DNA of 64,000 nucleotides from Thermoguttaceae bacterium. GTDB taxonomy: Bacteria > Planctomycetota > Planctomycetia > Pirellulales > Thermoguttaceae. The stretch covers positions 1-64,000 of the forward strand of contig JAGBAA010000033.1 of the NCBI GenBank assembly GCA_017939795.1, written 5' to 3'. The notes under the pieces were generated by a model. The model ran no database searches. It was not told where the DNA came from and saw only the letters and a list, made by a program, of their open reading frames with translations. The translations under genes and the position numbers were made by a program. Positions 34,957 through 43,376 of this stretch are shown in pieces. Position 1 is the stretch's first letter. Every line of letters begins with the position of its first letter.

Positions 34957-35775
34957 ATGAACGATTTTTTGCTCCTGAAAGACAGGAAATTCCTGATTTT
35001 CGGCGTCGCGAACAAAAAGAGCGTCGCGTACCACATCACCCGCAATCTTCTGGATTGCGGCGCACAGTGTGTCCTGGTCGTCCTGAATGATACGATCCGG
35101 CAGAAAGTCTCAAAAATTTTCCCCGAAATCGCCGACGCAGGCGAGATCTACTGCTGCGATGTGGAAAAACAGGCGGAGATCGAACGTCTGCGGGATGAGA
35201 TCGCGTCACGGCATTCTGCAGGATCGTTTGACGGAATGGTCCACTCGCTTGCATTCGCGGACTACTCCGATGGTCTGAAACCGTTCCATGAAACGCGGGC
35301 CGAGCAATTTCTTCAGGCCGTCAACATTTCGTGTTTCTCGCTGACGGCACTGGCCAACGCATTTCAGGATCTGCTCTCCCGGACCGCTTCGGTCATCACG
35401 ATCTCGATCTCGACCACCCGGATGGCGAGCGAAAGCTACGGATACATGGGACCGATCAAAGCCGCGCTGGATTCCTCGCTGGCATTTCTGGCCAAGTCGT
35501 TCAGTACATTCTCGCAGATCCGCTTCAATGCCGTCGCTCCCGGTCTGCTGAAAACGTCGGCCTCGGCCGGAATTCCGGGATACGTCGACTCGTATCTGTT
35601 TGCCGAGCAGGTGATCCCGCGCGGACGCGCTGTCGAAACGGAAGAAGCCGCCAACGTCGCCGTTTTTCTCCTGAGTCCCCGTTCCAGCGGGATCAATGCC
35701 CAAAAAATCGTCGTGGATGCCGGCATGGAGATCAACTATTTCGACAAAGCGATCGTGAAAAAGTTCAGCGAATGA
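34957..35775 (+). CDS. fabI: Enoyl-[acyl-carrier-protein] reductase, FabI-like
   Basis: 272 aa. Short-chain dehydrogenase that completes the fatty-acid elongation cycle. The N-terminus [17 protein letters not shown] is the FabI NADH-binding signature. The catalytic pair is Y161-x6-K168 in [11 protein letters not shown]. The position equivalent to Tyr146 of E. coli FabI appears to be Ile, so the active-site surroundings differ from the classic enzyme, and a FabL-type relative is possible. [12 protein letters not shown] and the C-terminal [12 protein letters not shown] fit the family. No fab neighbours; ribosome site weak (AGAAAGAAA). Perfect terminator downstream. Confidence 0.85.
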   Translation: MNDFLLLKDRKFLIFGVANKKSVAYHITRNLLDCGAQCVLVVLNDTIRQKVSKIFPEIADAGEIYCCDVEKQAEIERLRDEIASRHSAGSFDGMVHSLAFADYSDGLKPFHETRAEQFLQAVNISCFSLTALANAFQDLLSRTASVITISISTTRMASESYGYMGPIKAALDSSLAFLAKSFSTFSQIRFNAVAPGLLKTSASAGIPGYVDSYLFAEQVIPRGRAVETEEAANVAVFLLSPRSSGINAQKIVVDAGMEINYFDKAIVKKFSE

Positions 35776-35808
35776 GCCTTTTGCTCCATCCGTTTGTCCC
35801 AAACGGAA

Positions 35809-35848
35809 AACTCCCGCAGTGACGCAATGCCCGCTGCGGGAGTTTTTT
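35809..35848. terminator. Intrinsic terminator, 11-bp perfect stem
   Basis: AACTCCCGCAG (35809-35819) pairs with CTGCGGGAGTT (35834-35844), then further T. An A-run before the left arm lets it act also for the converging rfbD gene. Confidence 0.92.
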
Positions 35849-35888
35849 ATGGCTCTGGCCGTTTTTTCAAGAGCAGCCTCAAAAAATC

Positions 35889-36740
35889 TCACGATTCGAG
35901 ATATTTTCGGAGCGCTTCCTTCCAGGGAAGCATCTCCGGTCCGCCAAGTGCATGGTATTTCGCCGTATCGAGCACACTGTAGAGCGGACGCGGAGCCGGC
36001 GCGTTCCATTCTGCCGTAGAAATGGGGCCTGCTTCGACTTCGAGACCGCAGAGACGGAAGATCTCCTGCGCAAAATCAAACCAGGTCGTCTCTCCCTGGT
36101 CGACCGTATGGTAAAGGCCCCACTTTTCATTCTCAAGAAGCCAAAGTGCGGCCTGCGCGAGATTCGGGACCCACGTCGGCGTGCAGTGCTGGTCATTTAC
36201 GATACGGAGATTGCGGCGCGACGCACCGAGCCGACGCATCGTTTCCACAAAATTCCCCAGTGTATTGGCTCCCAGTTTTCCGTAAAGTCCGCAGGTTCGC
36301 AGGATCAGGTGATTTTCAAGCGTCTTCTGAATGCTGCGTTCCCCTTCCAGTTTCGTCTCGGCATAGACTCCCAGAGGAGCCGGTTCGTCTTCTTCCGTGA
36401 GCGGTTCCCGTTTCTGAGTTCCGCAAAAAACGTAGTCTGTGCTGATGTGCACAAGCGGGATCCCGCGTTTTTCGCATTCCTGCGCAAGATAAAGCGGCCC
36501 GACCGCATTTACTTTTCGACAGACCGCCGGCTGCTGTTCTGCCGCATCGACCGCCGTGAAGGCCGCGGCATTCAAAACTGCGTCCGGTTTCACGCCGCTG
36601 AAGATCTCCTCGACCGCAAACCGGTTCGTGATGTCTCCCTCCGGAAGATCTACCGGGACCGCACATTCACCGAGCTGGCGGCAAAATTCCGTCCCAAGCT
36701 GTCCTTTAGCTCCAAAGATCAGGCATTTTTTAAATTTCAT
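35889..36740 (-). CDS. rfbD: dTDP-4-dehydrorhamnose reductase
   Basis: 283 aa from ATG 36740, with AAGGAG eight bases upstream; an ATG at 36767 lacks this. NADPH-dependent last step of dTDP-L-rhamnose synthesis for surface polysaccharide. Rossmann motif FGAKGQLGTE, VLNAAAFTAVDAAE, STDYVFCG, and the SDR catalytic YAETK (Y-x3-K) in GVYAETKLEGE, then LRTCGLYG and TPTWVPNLAQAAL. Other rml genes are not in the window. It follows the MnmE-like gene by 54 bp on the same strand and may be co-transcribed. Confidence 0.93.
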   Translation of the reverse strand: MKFKKCLIFGAKGQLGTEFCRQLGECAVPVDLPEGDITNRFAVEEIFSGVKPDAVLNAAAFTAVDAAEQQPAVCRKVNAVGPLYLAQECEKRGIPLVHISTDYVFCGTQKREPLTEEDEPAPLGVYAETKLEGERSIQKTLENHLILRTCGLYGKLGANTLGNFVETMRRLGASRRNLRIVNDQHCTPTWVPNLAQAALWLLENEKWGLYHTVDQGETTWFDFAQEIFRLCGLEVEAGPISTAEWNAPAPRPLYSVLDTAKYHALGGPEMLPWKEALRKYLES

Positions 36741-36794
36741 CGGGAAACTCCTTCCAGTTTTCCACATTGAGGATTTCGTTTTCTTCTCAGAGGC

Positions 36795-37850
36795 TCACAC
36801 GTTCGGGCCCTGTGCCCAATGGGGACCTTCATCATTTCCGCAGAGCCGGATCCCTGTTCCCGGAAGCGGTTCCTCCGGAACGAGAGTACGGACGATCCGT
36901 TCCAGAAGCTGCTCCATCCCCGTTTCCTGGAGTGCCGAGACCGCGATCTCCGTCTCCATCAGCGTCTCCATCCCGTTCCACTCAGATTCCGAGACCAGAT
37001 CCGCTTTATTCCAAACCGTCAGGAGCCGTTTTTCTTTCAAAATGTTTGGAATGTTCAGGTACTCCGAAATTTCAGACGCATCCCGACGTTCCTGTGCCTC
37101 ACGGATCCAGAGGATCAGATCGGCCGACTCGATCTCCATGCGGGCACGCCGGATCCCTTCACGCTCGATCTCATCCGCCGATTCGTGCAGCCCTGCCGTA
37201 TCGACCAGTTCCACGTTCCAGCCGTCTAAAACCGTTTTTTCCCGCAGAATATCGCGCGTCGTCCCGGCCTTTTCATAGACGATCGCACGCGGAAATCCAA
37301 GAATTCGATTGAAAAGCGAGCTTTTCCCGACATTCGGTCTCCCTACCATCACGACCTTCCATGGTTTCGTCAAACGACACGCCAGTTCGTCCCACTTTTG
37401 CGTATCCTCGCCCGCTTTTACGGCTCTCTCAAACGCTCCGTCAAACTGGTCGTGAAGGATCCTGGCGATTTTTTCCGTTTCCGCCCCCAAAAGAGCCTGA
37501 AATGCCAACCGCTGATTTTCGGTCTTCTCCGAAAAATTTCTCCGGATCCACATTTCCCGCGAGATCTCCTGCGCCCCCTGCTCTACAAGCAGTTCTCCCA
37601 GCCGGGCGACTGCGGCCTGAGAGCCATGGCAGTGGATCTCCATTTCGTTCTCCGAGACGGGGCAGACCAGAACATCTTCCTCAAAAATCGTACCATAGAC
37701 GATCTCTCCGGGCGGATACTCACCAAGCGGACGGCCGGAACGGGGAGTAAAAAAAGAAGATACGATCTTCGCGGGATCTTCTGCAAAAAGGGAGACCACT
37801 GCGATCGCCCCCTTTCCGGGAGGAGTCTGCGTCAGAAATTCAGCCGTCAT
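36795..37850 (-). CDS. MnmE/TrmE-like GTPase, short form without the CxGK tail
   Basis: 351 aa, about 100 fewer than MnmE; AGAGG precedes the ATG. The N-terminus (GKGAIAVVSLFAEDP...MEIHCHGSQAAVARL) matches the MnmE tetrahydrofolate-binding domain, including the CHG element. The G domain (about 165-310) has GRPNVGKSSLFN, TTRD, DTAGLHESADEIEREGI and NKAD. MnmE ends in a helical domain closing with C-[IV]-G-K, whose Cys is required for tRNA U34 modification; here the chain ends at AQGPNV and that motif is absent. The start region and stop are intact, so this looks like a divergent paralogue or a reduced family member rather than a broken gene. tRNA modification activity is doubtful. Confidence 0.82.
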   Translation of the reverse strand: MTAEFLTQTPPGKGAIAVVSLFAEDPAKIVSSFFTPRSGRPLGEYPPGEIVYGTIFEEDVLVCPVSENEMEIHCHGSQAAVARLGELLVEQGAQEISREMWIRRNFSEKTENQRLAFQALLGAETEKIARILHDQFDGAFERAVKAGEDTQKWDELACRLTKPWKVVMVGRPNVGKSSLFNRILGFPRAIVYEKAGTTRDILREKTVLDGWNVELVDTAGLHESADEIEREGIRRARMEIESADLILWIREAQERRDASEISEYLNIPNILKEKRLLTVWNKADLVSESEWNGMETLMETEIAVSALQETGMEQLLERIVRTLVPEEPLPGTGIRLCGNDEGPHWAQGPNV

Positions 37851-37892
37851 GCGTCCCTCTCAAAATCTGAAAAAGAAAGCGGATCCTTCACA

Positions 37893-37951
37893 CAAAAAGG
37901 ACCGGGTAAAAGTCCTCTCAACATTTCGTCGAAAGCCATTCACCCAGTCCT
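37893..37951 (-). terminator. Terminator downstream of groEL
   Basis: On the minus strand AGGACTGGGT (37942-37951) pairs with ACCCGGTCCT (37898-37907), one G-U pair, with a 34-nt loop, then five T. A second hairpin of GGCGG/CCGCC and TCCTCT/AGAGGA lies at 37968-37996, directly after the groEL stop. Confidence 0.6.
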
Positions 37952-37996
37952 TTCATCTACCGTATGGCGGGGTCCTCTGAAGAGGAAATCCGCCGA

Positions 37997-39619
37997 TTAG
38001 TACATTCCGCCCATGTCGCCGCCAGCCGGAGCCGCCGGAGCGTCCGCCTTCGGTTTCTCGGCGATCAGAGCTTCGGAGGTCAGCAGCAGGGACGCGACGC
38101 TTGCCGCATTCTGAAGAGCCGTGCGCGTGACTTTGGTCGGGTCGATGACGCCGGATTTCACCAGGTCTTCGAATTTATCCGTCGCCGCATTGTAGCCAAA
38201 GTTGCCTTTGCCTTCCGCGACCTTTTCGCAGATGATCCCGCCGTCTTTACCGGCGTTGGCTGCGATCTGGGAAAGCGGAGCACGGCAGGCGCGCAGAATG
38301 ATGTCGTAGCCGATCTTTTCATCCTGGGTCAGGCCGTCAGCCTTCACCAGCGAGCTGGCACGCAGAAGCGCAACACCGCCGCCCGGGAGGATCCCTTCTT
38401 CCACGGCCGCACGGGTCGCGTGAAGAGCGTCTTCGACGCGGGCTTTCTTCTCTTTCATTTCGCTTTCGGTGGCCGCACCGACGAGGACTTTCGCGACGCC
38501 GCCGGAGAGTTTCGCAAGACGTTCTTCCAGCTTTTCGCGGTCGTAGTCGCTCGTTGCGTTGCCGATCTCACGGCGAAGCTGCGCGATGCGGGCTTTGATC
38601 TCTTCGATGTCGCCGGCACCTTCGATGATCGTCGTATTGTCTTTGTCGATGACCAGCTTCTTCGCACGGCCAAGGTCTTCCAGCGTCACGTTTTCAAGTT
38701 TCTTGCCGATGTTCTCGAAAATCGCCGTCGCGCCGGTGAGGATCGCGATGTCTTCCAGCATCGCCTTGCGGCGGTCACCGTATCCCGGAGCCTTGACGGC
38801 CGCGATCTGGAGGGAACCGCGCAGACGGTTGATGACCAGCGTCGTGAGAGCTTCACCGTCGATGTCTTCCGCCAGAAGGAGCAGCGGTTTGCCAGTCTGA
38901 ACGACGGCTTCCAGAACCGGAAGGAGGTCCTTGATGTTGCTGATCTTCTTTTCAAAGACCAGAATGTAGGCGTCTTCCATCACGCACTGCATCGTATTCG
39001 GATCGGTGACGAAATACGGAGACAGGTAGCCGCGGTCAAACTGCATACCTTCGACGTACTCGACTTCCATCGCGAGGGATTTGCTTTCGTCCACCGTGAT
39101 GACGCCGTCTTTACCGACTTTGCTCATCGCCTGGGCCAGGAATTCACCGATCTCGTGATCGTTATTCGCGGCGATCGTTCCGACCTGAGCCATTTCTTTT
39201 TCGGTCTGGATCGGGATCGAAAGCTTGTGGAGTTCGTCCGTCACGTCCGCGACGGCTTTGTCGATACCGCGTTTCATCTGAAGCGGATTCACGCCGGAAA
39301 CGACAGCGCGGAGACCTTCATTGAAGATCGCTTCCGCCATGAGCGTCGCGGTAGTGGTTCCGTCGCCGGCGATGTCGTTCGTCTTGCTGGCCACTTCGCG
39401 GACCATTTTGGCGCCCATGTTTTCATAGACATCTTCCAGATCGACTTCTTTCGCGACCGTCACGCCGTCTTTCGTCACGAGCGGACTGCCGAAGCTCTTC
39501 TGGATGATGACATTACGGCCGCGCGGACCAAGGGTCACTTTCACAGCCTGAGCCAGTTTGGACACACCGCGGCGCATGGCATCACGGGCTTCCTGATCAA
39601 ACGCAATCATCTTTGCCAT
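37997..39619 (-). CDS. groL: Chaperonin GroEL
   Basis: 540 aa; AAGGAG eight bases before the ATG. Forms the double-ring folding chamber with GroES. Canonical stretches: [11 protein letters not shown], the ATP-site [55 protein letters not shown], and the short GG[DM]-type C-terminus (GGDMGGMY). Length matches the family. Lies 73 bp downstream of groES in the usual groESL order. Its ATPase Asp residues ([25 protein letters not shown]) are present. Confidence 0.98.
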   Translation of the reverse strand: MAKMIAFDQEARDAMRRGVSKLAQAVKVTLGPRGRNVIIQKSFGSPLVTKDGVTVAKEVDLEDVYENMGAKMVREVASKTNDIAGDGTTTATLMAEAIFNEGLRAVVSGVNPLQMKRGIDKAVADVTDELHKLSIPIQTEKEMAQVGTIAANNDHEIGEFLAQAMSKVGKDGVITVDESKSLAMEVEYVEGMQFDRGYLSPYFVTDPNTMQCVMEDAYILVFEKKISNIKDLLPVLEAVVQTGKPLLLLAEDIDGEALTTLVINRLRGSLQIAAVKAPGYGDRRKAMLEDIAILTGATAIFENIGKKLENVTLEDLGRAKKLVIDKDNTTIIEGAGDIEEIKARIAQLRREIGNATSDYDREKLEERLAKLSGGVAKVLVGAATESEMKEKKARVEDALHATRAAVEEGILPGGGVALLRASSLVKADGLTQDEKIGYDIILRACRAPLSQIAANAGKDGGIICEKVAEGKGNFGYNAATDKFEDLVKSGVIDPTKVTRTALQNAASVASLLLTSEALIAEKPKADAPAAPAGGDMGGMY

Positions 39620-39692
39620 ATTTCAATCTCCTTGATTTGTCTTCGAGTTCAGTTTCTATATTTTACTTCTGCATTCTACCTGATTTGCCGAA

Positions 39693-40025
39693 TCAGCCAA
39701 TGATGGCCAGGATGTCTTCTTCACGCAGAAGCAGGTATTCTTTGCCGTCAAGTTTGAATTCTTCACCCGCGTAGGACAGGAAAAGCACATGATCGCCAGC
39801 CTTGACCTGAAGTTCCGAACGGGAACCGTCTTTCAGCAGTTTACCGTTTCCCGTGCAGGCAACGATCCCGCGCGACGGCTTGTTTTTCGCCGTTTCGGGA
39901 AGATAGATACCGCCGGCGGAAATACTCTGCGCTTCGTCACGCTCCACAACGATACGATCTCCAAGAGGCTGGATATTCAGTTCCGATTTCTTCTCACAGG
40001 CACACGCACACTTTTTCTTGGCCAT
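39693..40025 (-). CDS. groS: Co-chaperonin GroES with Cys-rich N-terminal extension
   Basis: 110 aa from ATG 40025, with GGAGG eight bases upstream; a frame to 40058 lacks support. Caps the GroEL ring. The GroES fold begins at LNIQPLGDRIVVERDE and includes the mobile loop AQSISAGGIYLPETAKNKPSRG and LLLREEDILAIIG at the end. Before it is an extra 15-residue stretch, MAKKKCACACEKKSE, with three alternating cysteines flanked by lysines, not present in ordinary GroES (about 97 aa). In the heptamer this would place 21 cysteines near the ring edge. No CIRCE element (TTAGCACTC inverted repeat) is visible upstream, so HrcA control is unlikely. Confidence 0.95.
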   Translation of the reverse strand: MAKKKCACACEKKSELNIQPLGDRIVVERDEAQSISAGGIYLPETAKNKPSRGIVACTGNGKLLKDGSRSELQVKAGDHVLFLSYAGEEFKLDGKEYLLLREEDILAIIG

Positions 40026-40302
40026 GGATTGGACCTCCAAAATTCTATGAAATGTCAAATTTTGTCATTTTGCTGACGTTTTTCGCGATACTTACATTAA
40101 TACAAAATTCGTGTCATTGACATTTTGGCAGAAAAAAAGTCCATTTTTCTCACCAGATGCCTCCGGTTTCACCCTAATACAATTACGCAATTTACGCACG
40201 CTCTATATTTTAAATGCCCTTGCGAATTAGCCCCGTCGTCCCATTCATCCCCCCATCTCAAAAAATTTTCTGTCCAGACGGAATGACGGCTCCGCAAGAC
40301 AT

Positions 40303-40343
40303 AAAAAAACACGAAAAGACGGTTTCCCGACCTCTTCGTGTTT
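40303..40343 (-). terminator. Intrinsic terminator downstream of lpxA
   Basis: On the minus strand AAACACGAAGAGGTCGG folds on CCGTCTTTTCGTGTTT around a GAAA tetraloop, followed by a T-run (40303-40309). The remaining stretch 40026-40302 upstream of groES shows no gene. Confidence 0.8.
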
Positions 40344-40433
40344 CCTCTTTACTCCTGATTTTCAGTCCGCCCCTTCTTCCACGGCACATTTCTGCCAGGC
40401 CCGGAATACAGACCGATCCGGCAAATACGGCAC

Positions 40434-41345
40434 TCAGCCGATCGCGCGCATTGGCTGGCTCTCGCCGTCAGTCCCCTGATTTTCCTGCGCAGTCTGCGGA
40501 ACAGCTTCAGACATGGAGACCGTCTTTTCTTCCTCTTCCACGCGCACCAGCTTCAGCGGCTTGCTCGGCGTACGGCGTTCCGGAATGAATCCGCGCCGAC
40601 TGGCAGCAACAAAATCGGCAAATTTCGATGCCATACCTTCCGGAAAACGTTCGCGAAGCACGTCCGCACATTCTCTCAGCGTCCGCTTTTCTTCATAAAG
40701 TACATGGTAGGCTTCATAGATCCGATTGATCTCCTGACTCGGGATCCCCGCGCGGCGCAAACCGATCCGGTTCACGCCAACGACCAGCGACGAACCGCCG
40801 TCCACATTCACGAAGGGAGGAACATCCTGCACCACAAGCGCATTCCCGCCCACCATGGCAAACGTGCCGACCTGACAGTACTGATGAATGGCGACACCGC
40901 CCGAAATATACGCGCGGTCATCGACCCGCACATGACCGGCAAGCATCGCATTGTTCGTAATGATGACATGACTTCCGACGACGCAGTCATGCGCGACATG
41001 TGCATTGACCATGAGGAAATTGTCGTCGCCGATGATCGTGTTCTTTTCCGGATACATGGCACAGTGGACCGTGCAGTTTTCGCGGAAAGTATTTCCGTTC
41101 CCGATAAGCACCCCGCCGTACTCGCCGTCCAGACAAATATGCTGGGGTTTTCCTCCAAGCACGACGCCTTCATGGATCGTATTGTTTTCACCAAGCGTCA
41201 CGCCCTTTTTCACAGAAACATGGGCCATCAAAACACAGCCTGCACCAATGGTGACGTCCGATTCAATGATACAGAACGGTCCGATCTCTACATCGTCCGC
41301 AATTTTGGCTTCGTCACTGACAATTGCTGTTGGGTGTATTTTCAC
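40434..41345 (-). CDS. lpxA: UDP-N-acetylglucosamine acyltransferase
   Basis: 303 aa; GTG start with AAGGA seven bases upstream. First step of lipid A synthesis: transfers a 3-hydroxyacyl chain from ACP to UDP-GlcNAc. Left-handed beta-helix of hexapeptide repeats from residue 1 (MKIHPTAIVSDEAKIADDVEIGPF) to about 190, including the active-site region MVNAHVAHDCVVGSHVII and the LpxA marker GVNRIGLRRAGI, then the C-terminal helical domain. Forty residues at the C-terminus (after GFIPERR) are an extra Glu/Gln/Thr-rich tail. lpxC, lpxD and fabZ are not adjacent. Its presence indicates an LPS-type outer membrane. Confidence 0.95.
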   Translation of the reverse strand: MKIHPTAIVSDEAKIADDVEIGPFCIIESDVTIGAGCVLMAHVSVKKGVTLGENNTIHEGVVLGGKPQHICLDGEYGGVLIGNGNTFRENCTVHCAMYPEKNTIIGDDNFLMVNAHVAHDCVVGSHVIITNNAMLAGHVRVDDRAYISGGVAIHQYCQVGTFAMVGGNALVVQDVPPFVNVDGGSSLVVGVNRIGLRRAGIPSQEINRIYEAYHVLYEEKRTLRECADVLRERFPEGMASKFADFVAASRRGFIPERRTPSKPLKLVRVEEEEKTVSMSEAVPQTAQENQGTDGESQPMRAIG

Positions 41346-41543
41346 TGGGATTTCCTTTGTGGCACAAATGCCTCTGATTTGCAGTTTCCGTTCAGAAGTT
41401 CTCCTCCTGATCCCTTACCTGAACAGAACACATGGATGCCGTTTTCCAAATTTTATCCGTTTCGACAAAATTTTATCATTTTCGGCATCAGCAGAGCCGA
41501 AGATAAGATCCCCAAAACGGCTTTACCTCGGATACTTTTCCAT

Positions 41544-41572
41544 AATGTACTCTTTTTTTGAAACTTTGGCAA
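41544..41572 (-). promoter_or_regulatory. Candidate promoter of lpxA
   Basis: On the minus strand TTGCCA (41567-41572), 17-bp spacer, TACATT (41544-41549). The -10 is weak; leader about 190 nt. Confidence 0.3.
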
Positions 41573-41917
41573 TGGATATTCAGCAATATTCCGGAAATGT
41601 TTCAAAAAAAGTTTAAAATTTAGGAAAAAACTGCCAGTCAGGGAAAATGGAGAAGAACGGCTTTTCCCAAAGTTCCTCCTGTACGTGCAGTTTTGATCCC
41701 AAAAACGGAACGATTTTCGATCAGTCGGATCACCGAGGTTTTTCAGAAAAATTTCTGATGTTTATTTTCTTCATTTTGAAAAATTTTTCAAGCCCCCCGT
41801 CTGAAAATTCCTGAAAAACATGAAAGAAAAAGTCAAAAGATTTCACTTTTTGTGGATTCCATCAAATAAAATCATGGAAAATTTCCGAAAAAACATCGAT
41901 TTCCCAGGTTCATCCCG
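41573..41917. other. AT-rich spacer without gene
   Basis: Part of the 678-bp gap between divergent lpxA and the TPR gene. Homopolymer A and T runs and a small hairpin TCAGAAA/TTTCTGA near 41750 were noted. Nothing else recognised. Confidence 0.5.
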
Positions 41918-41946
41918 TTTGCAATTTGGCGTTTTTTTGATATAAT
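41918..41946 (+). promoter_or_regulatory. Promoter of the TPR / zinc-ribbon / aroB genes
   Basis: TTTGCA (41918-41923), 17-bp spacer, perfect TATAAT (41941-41946); leader about 70 nt. Confidence 0.55.
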
Positions 41947-42023
41947 TGCACATTGATGGATCACAGATCCTCATCCAATTATGGAAAATCCGATCCACTC
42001 GCCATCACAGAAAGGGACAAAAA

Positions 42024-42407
42024 ATGGCAGATCTGACCAAAGAGGCACGGTACGACGAAGCGATCGCACTCAAAGAAAAGGGGGATGTCATCCAGGCAGT
42101 ACAGCTTCTGGAAGACCTTTGCCGGGATCATCCGGACTACGCACTTCCGCACGCGGCACTGAGTATGCTTTACTGCCGTCTCGACAAATTTCAGGAATGC
42201 CTGGATCATGCGGAACTCGTCTGCGAGCTGGAACCGGAAGATCCGTTCAGTTTTGTCGCGATGAGCGCACTTGCGATCAAATCCGGCAATCATGCCGCAG
42301 CAGAAGAAGCGCTCCAGAAAGCCCAGCTCGCCCAGCTGCGCTATCTGCATTCCCAGGCAAAACCTGCCGGCGGAACGGACACTCCGAATGAAAAAACCGA
42401 AAATTGA
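42024..42407 (+). CDS. Small tetratricopeptide-repeat protein
   Basis: 127 aa from ATG 42024 (AAGGGA six bases upstream); an in-frame upstream start at 41946 overlaps the -10 box and is excluded. No signal peptide, so cytosolic. About three TPR-like helix pairs: YDEAIALKEKGDVIQAVQLLEDLCRDHPDY, ALPHAALSMLYCRLDKFQECLDHAELVCELEPED, and PFSFVAMSALAIKSGNHAAAEEALQKA. TPRs are protein-binding scaffolds; the partner is unknown. The next gene begins 38 bp downstream, so the two probably form an operon. Confidence 0.8.
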   Translation: MADLTKEARYDEAIALKEKGDVIQAVQLLEDLCRDHPDYALPHAALSMLYCRLDKFQECLDHAELVCELEPEDPFSFVAMSALAIKSGNHAAAEEALQKAQLAQLRYLHSQAKPAGGTDTPNEKTEN

Positions 42408-42445
42408 TCCACAGACCTGAATCCGGAAGATCGGGAGAGAAAAAG

Positions 42446-43321
42446 ATGAGCGAAACCATTACGGTTCGATGCCATGGATGCCGTGTCGGCATGAAGATCA
42501 AGGCGGAATATGCCGGGAAACTCCGAAAATGCCCAAAATGCGGGACGATCTTCGTCGTTCCGTCTCAGGATGGAGAAACGACGCCGCCTGCGCCTGAAGT
42601 TCTTGCAGAATTGCGCCGTCAGGCAGCGTTGGCAAAGAAAAAGGAACAGGAAGCGGAAGCATCGGCAGGATCTCCTGGAAGTTCGGCATCTTCCGCAGGT
42701 CCGGCTTCTTCTGCATCCGTTTCCGAAACTTTACCCCGGCCGGCGGCTCCGAAGATCACGTTCGGTTTCGGCGGAGCATCTTCCGAGAATGCGATCGGTG
42801 CGTTTGGTTCTGGAGCAGGCACCAGCTCTTCTGAAGAGACCTCCGAAGACATTCAGGCCGAGGGGGGGATCCAGCCCGTGGAACGTCCGAAACGGCTGGA
42901 ACCGGCGTACCGTTACGTCATTCTGGACTCGGAACGGATGGTCGCGTACTGGCAGAACGAGACCGGCTGGCAGGTCAACGACGGCGTGAAGCTCGTTTCC
43001 GCAAGACGGAATGCGCAGGTGATCCCCAAACAGGGCGATTTCCGTTTCCTGGAGCTTCAGCTCGGCACGGTGGACGAAGAATTCCGCATCACGAAGATCC
43101 GGATCTTCCAGCTCGCGCGGCAGTATTCCGTCACGAAGATCGCACAGGAAGAAAATGACGTGCTCTCCACCATCACCCGGCACGCCGGTCTGACGCGGAG
43201 TCAGAAAAACGCTCTGCTCCAGGGACTGAAAAAGCACTTCATGCGCTCCGTCTGGGCCGATTCGCCGGCGGTGTACGACTATTTGATGAACGAAGACTTC
43301 CACAGCCACGAGATCTCCTGA
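42446..43321 (+). CDS. Zinc-ribbon protein of unknown function
   Basis: 291 aa from ATG 42446 (GGAG nine bases upstream). Residues about 8-32 are a Cys4 ribbon: CHGCRVGMKIKAEYAGKLRKCPKCG, a form common in planctomycete proteins. Residues about 50-155 are Ala/Ser/Gly/Pro-rich linker. The C-terminal domain (about 155-291) is a compact alpha/beta segment beginning YRYVILDSERMVAYWQNETGWQVNDGVKL and ending in helices (LTRSQKNALLQGLKKHFMRSVW). I do not recognise it. Flanked by the TPR gene and aroB on the same strand. Confidence 0.7.
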   Translation: MSETITVRCHGCRVGMKIKAEYAGKLRKCPKCGTIFVVPSQDGETTPPAPEVLAELRRQAALAKKKEQEAEASAGSPGSSASSAGPASSASVSETLPRPAAPKITFGFGGASSENAIGAFGSGAGTSSSEETSEDIQAEGGIQPVERPKRLEPAYRYVILDSERMVAYWQNETGWQVNDGVKLVSARRNAQVIPKQGDFRFLELQLGTVDEEFRITKIRIFQLARQYSVTKIAQEENDVLSTITRHAGLTRSQKNALLQGLKKHFMRSVWADSPAVYDYLMNEDFHSHEIS

Positions 43322-43376
43322 AAGCTCAGAAGCCGCGTTCCTTCCATTCCCCCTGATCCCCACGAAAGGTTTCCCC

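Noticed and set aside
37964-39703. 579-aa plus-strand ORF antisense to groEL
   Set aside because: Shadow frame of a highly conserved gene; no family resemblance.
40026-40200. CIRCE operator or clear sigma promoter before groES
   Set aside because: No TTAGCACTC inverted repeat is present; the best promoter-like pair (ATGACA with TAAGTA) has too poor a -10 to call.
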